A DNA stretch of 64,000 nt from an uncultured Faecalicatena sp. (GTDB lineage: Bacteria > Bacillota > Clostridia > Lachnospirales > Lachnospiraceae). Positions 61,630 through 64,000 of this stretch are shown here, in pieces. The position numbers were made by a program, and so were the translations under genes. Position 1 is the stretch's first letter. Each line of letters begins with the position of its first letter. The notes beneath the pieces are model-generated. The model was not told where the DNA came from, did not search any database, and was given only the letters and a program-made list of their open reading frames with translations. The stretch covers positions 124,001 to 188,000 of the forward strand of contig CAOKHZ010000002.1 of assembly GCA_948468385.1 (NCBI GenBank). The letters are read 5' to 3'.

Positions 61630-64000
61630 ATGGTTGATTTACTGGAGCATTTAAATGAGAAGCAGAAGGAGGCGGTGCTCGAGACGGAAGGATACGTCCG
61701 GGTCATTGCCGGTGCGGGCAGCGGGAAGACGAAGCTGCTTGTGAGTCGTTATGCCTATTTGGTGAAGGATTACGGAATCGAGTCCTCCAACATTTTGTGC
61801 GTAACGTTTACGAACAAGGCGGCGGGGGAGATGAAAAAGAGGATCCGGGCCTTGATAGGCGACGGGCATGAGTTTGGCCTGATTTGCACTTATCATGGGT
61901 TCTGCAATCGCTTGCTTCGGGAAAATCCAGAAAAATTGTTTCTCGATAAACAGTTCCAGATTATCGACGCGCACCAGCAAAAGGCCATTTTGGGTGAGAT
62001 TTACCAGAAATTTGAGTTGAAATTGGATTATGCCAGTTTTGAAAGCATTTTGCGTAAGATTGGCTATGCGAAGAGGGACATGGCATATGTCAGGCGGCTG
62101 TGCAATCCGAAGCCTTGCCAGATTTTGGATAAGATTGAGGGGCGGGATGACCGCATTATAGAAGAATTTTTACAAAGGCAGAAGGCAACGTACTCTTTGG
62201 ATTTCCACGATTTAATTTCATTTGCCATTTATTTGCTGGAGACGGACGAAGAAGTACGAAAGAAATGGCAGAATCGGTTAAACTATATTATGGTGGACGA
62301 GTTTCAGGATAGTTCCTCCGTGGAAATGCGGTTGGTGGATATTTTGTCCGGGCAATATGGAAATTTGATGATTGTCGGCGATCCGGATCAAAATATTTAT
62401 GAGTGGAGGGGATCGGACGTGAAGCTGCTGGTGGATTTTGACAAGGAGCACGAACCGACCAAGACTATCATATTGAATCAAAATTATCGCTCTACGCCGC
62501 AGATTTTGCAATGTGCGAATACATTGATTGAGAAGAACACCCTGCGTTTGAAGAAGGACTTGTTTACAAGAAATCCGTCCGGCGCTCCGGTCATGCATTA
62601 CCATTCCAGAAATGATTTGGAAGAGATGGATCAAGTGATTGCCAATATCCAAAAACTACGTGAGACAGAAGGGTTTAAATATTCTGATTTTGCAATTATT
62701 TACCGTTCCAGTTTTTTGTCTCGGATTGCCGAGAAAAAATTAGTGGAAAAGAATATTCCATATGAGATTTTTGGCGGGGTACGTTTTTATCAGCGAATGG
62801 AAATTTTAGACATGCTGGCGCATTTGAAGCTGATTGCGTTTGGGGACGATGTGTCGTTTCGGCGAATCGTGAACAAGCCACGCAGGAAGTTTGGCCGCGT
62901 GAAGATGAATCATTTGGACACGCTGCGGGAGCAGGAGAACGATGATACATTGTTGGCCATACTTTTGCGTCATTTGGAAGACAAAGAGTTTCAAGGCAGT
63001 GACGTTGCCGTGTTTGTACACTTTATTGAAGAAATGCAAGGAAAATATAAGGAAATGCGCATTCACGACATTGTCAACGAGGTGGCCAAAAAGACCGGAT
63101 ATGAAACTTATATTCGTGAGTTGGGGGACGAGGAGCGTTTGGATAATCTGGCAGAGTTCAAACGGATTTCTAATGAATTTGAGCGTGAATTTGGCGAGGA
63201 TTTGAGCCTGGAGCAATTTTTACAGCAGATTGCGCTGCAGTCGAACGAGGATGACAGTGGGTCGAAGGATAAGGTTAAGTTGATGACCATTCATTCTTCG
63301 AAGGGACTTGAATTTCCAGTGGTATTTATACTTGGGTTCACGGAAGGCGTGTTTCCCTCGGCGAAGACGATAGGGGATAGGAAAAACTTGGGGCTAGAGG
63401 AAGAGCGCAGGCTTTGTTATGTGGCGATTACACGCGCGGAGAAGCATCTGTTTTTGATGGAGTCCGAGGGCGAGTCGGAGAACGGCATGAAGAAACTCGT
63501 GTCTCGTTTTTTGGATGAAATCGGGGAAAAGAATTACGTGCGGATTGGCCACGTGCCGGAAAAATTGATGCAGGAGAGCAGGGAATACACGGCGAAGCTA
63601 AACAACGGGATTTTGACTGCCGAGTTGGTCGAGGCCGCCATCGCGTCGGGCGGAAGGAACGTCGGGTCGGAAGTGGAACACCATGTATTTGGCAAGGGCG
63701 TTATCGAGGAAGTGGATGAAAAACGGGGAAGCTATCTGATTATGTTTGAAAAGCTGGGGCAGAGGCGGAACATTTCGATGGGATATTTCATGAAGGAGCA
63801 TGTGGATGTGCGGCAGAGGGTGTATGTCGCGCCAGATCAACAAAATGCTAAGTGCAGAGAAAAGGTTACGACTAAACGAATGGGTGCTGCGCAGAAAAAA
63901 GAGATTGTGTCAGAATCGGGTTGGCTACTGCAGGAAAGTATGCCAAAGGAGACTGTCACGGAAGATGTAAAAGGGGAAATGGAACAAGTTGAGCAGAATG
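61630..64000 (+). CDS. UvrD/PcrA/Rep-type ATP-dependent DNA helicase (partial)
   Basis: A superfamily 1A helicase, 790 codons present, running off the right edge without a stop. Motifs in order: Q motif LNEKQKEAV; I, AGAGSGKT; Ia, VTFTNKAAGEMKKRI; II, MVDEFQDSS; III, IVGDPDQNIYEWRGSD; IV, LNQNYRS; V, MTIHSSKGLEF; VI, YVAITRAEKHLF. The C-terminal part seen includes HHVFGKGVIEEVD, the Tudor-like RNA-polymerase-binding module of PcrA. It unwinds DNA in repair and replication restart. The ATG at 61630 opens directly on the Q motif; the ribosome site is weak. Confidence 0.93.
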   Translation, partial: MVDLLEHLNEKQKEAVLETEGYVRVIAGAGSGKTKLLVSRYAYLVKDYGIESSNILCVTFTNKAAGEMKKRIRALIGDGHEFGLICTYHGFCNRLLRENPEKLFLDKQFQIIDAHQQKAILGEIYQKFELKLDYASFESILRKIGYAKRDMAYVRRLCNPKPCQILDKIEGRDDRIIEEFLQRQKATYSLDFHDLISFAIYLLETDEEVRKKWQNRLNYIMVDEFQDSSSVEMRLVDILSGQYGNLMIVGDPDQNIYEWRGSDVKLLVDFDKEHEPTKTIILNQNYRSTPQILQCANTLIEKNTLRLKKDLFTRNPSGAPVMHYHSRNDLEEMDQVIANIQKLRETEGFKYSDFAIIYRSSFLSRIAEKKLVEKNIPYEIFGGVRFYQRMEILDMLAHLKLIAFGDDVSFRRIVNKPRRKFGRVKMNHLDTLREQENDDTLLAILLRHLEDKEFQGSDVAVFVHFIEEMQGKYKEMRIHDIVNEVAKKTGYETYIRELGDEERLDNLAEFKRISNEFEREFGEDLSLEQFLQQIALQSNEDDSGSKDKVKLMTIHSSKGLEFPVVFILGFTEGVFPSAKTIGDRKNLGLEEERRLCYVAITRAEKHLFLMESEGESENGMKKLVSRFLDEIGEKNYVRIGHVPEKLMQESREYTAKLNNGILTAELVEAAIASGGRNVGSEVEHHVFGKGVIEEVDEKRGSYLIMFEKLGQRRNISMGYFMKEHVDVRQRVYVAPDQQNAKCREKVTTKRMGAAQKKEIVSESGWLLQESMPKETVTEDVKGEMEQVEQN

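Overview
The window looks like chromosomal DNA of a strictly anaerobic Gram-positive of the Lachnospiraceae (Clostridia). Three things suggest this. The housekeeping cluster has Firmicute order (ylxM-ffh-rpsP-khpA-rimM-trmD ... rplS-rbgA-lepB-rnhB-yraN-pgeF). There is a trimeric NAD(P)-linked [FeFe] hydrogenase operon. Several families typical of gut clostridia also occur (DUF6323/DUF6179, DUF2804, AAA-ATPase-like/PD-(D/E)XK proteins, a Cys/Gly-rich duplicated mini-protein). Base composition is moderate, most genes have strong GGAGG-type ribosome binding sites, and sigma-A promoters with a 17-base spacer recur.

Layout. 1-6.2 kb: an FtsW/SpoVE-type SEDS protein, two leftward Met-rich or small hypothetical genes, a Cys/Gly-rich mini-protein, a GH35-like glycosidase and an AraC-type regulator. 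6.2-17 kb: the SRP/ribosome-maturation cluster, interrupted by a family-2 glycosyltransferase, then secretion and RNase H genes, PgeF, an MscS channel and a short FNT channel. 17.1-18.8 kb: a Cys/His-rich MarR regulator with a textbook promoter/operator, followed by a deletion-ridden ABC exporter pseudogene. 19-25.7 kb: a MATE transporter fused to a cytidylate-kinase-like domain, a DUF2935 protein and a giant six-cupredoxin multicopper oxidase. 25.9-28.9 kb: a leftward tRNA-Thr(CGU) and a large GH106-like glycosidase. 28.9-33.9 kb: a coupled signalling operon of a TMEM175-like membrane protein with a coiled-coil tail, a hybrid histidine kinase without a sensor domain, and a divergent HD-GYP-like protein. 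33.9-36.4 kb: decayed sugar-transporter and GH3 fragments, a small gene, DUF2804 and NADAR genes. 36.7-40.4 kb: a zur-znuA-znuC-znuB zinc uptake operon behind a Fur-family operator. 40.5-44.6 kb: a CDP-alcohol phosphatidyltransferase with a structured leader, a DUF6323/DUF6179 pair, two decayed AAA-ATPase-like copies, and mntP under a manganese (yybP-ykoY) riboswitch. 44.6-53.3 kb: hemC, cobA-hemD, a complete Dpp/Opp-type ABC importer and a precorrin-2 dehydrogenase, which look like one tetrapyrrole/siroheme operon. 53.4-57.6 kb: hydC-hydB-hydA. 57.6-64 kb: a dense palindrome cluster, an intact AAA-ATPase-like/PD-(D/E)XK gene, an anti-sigma/ECF sigma pair and a UvrD-family helicase that runs off the window.

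The best candidates for something undescribed are the TMEM175-kinase-HD-GYP operon (28.9-33.9 kb), the repeated palindrome + promoter + AAA-ATPase/nuclease cassette (one intact copy, one decayed copy with matching upstream sequence, one gene remnant), and the DUF2935 plus six-domain multicopper oxidase pair. A recurring trait is hydrophilic, often tandem-repeat insertions inside conserved proteins (ZnuA, the Dpp binding protein, MarR, TrmD, SirC, DUF6179, the Dpp ATPase). Homology calls come from motif recognition only; no database search was run.
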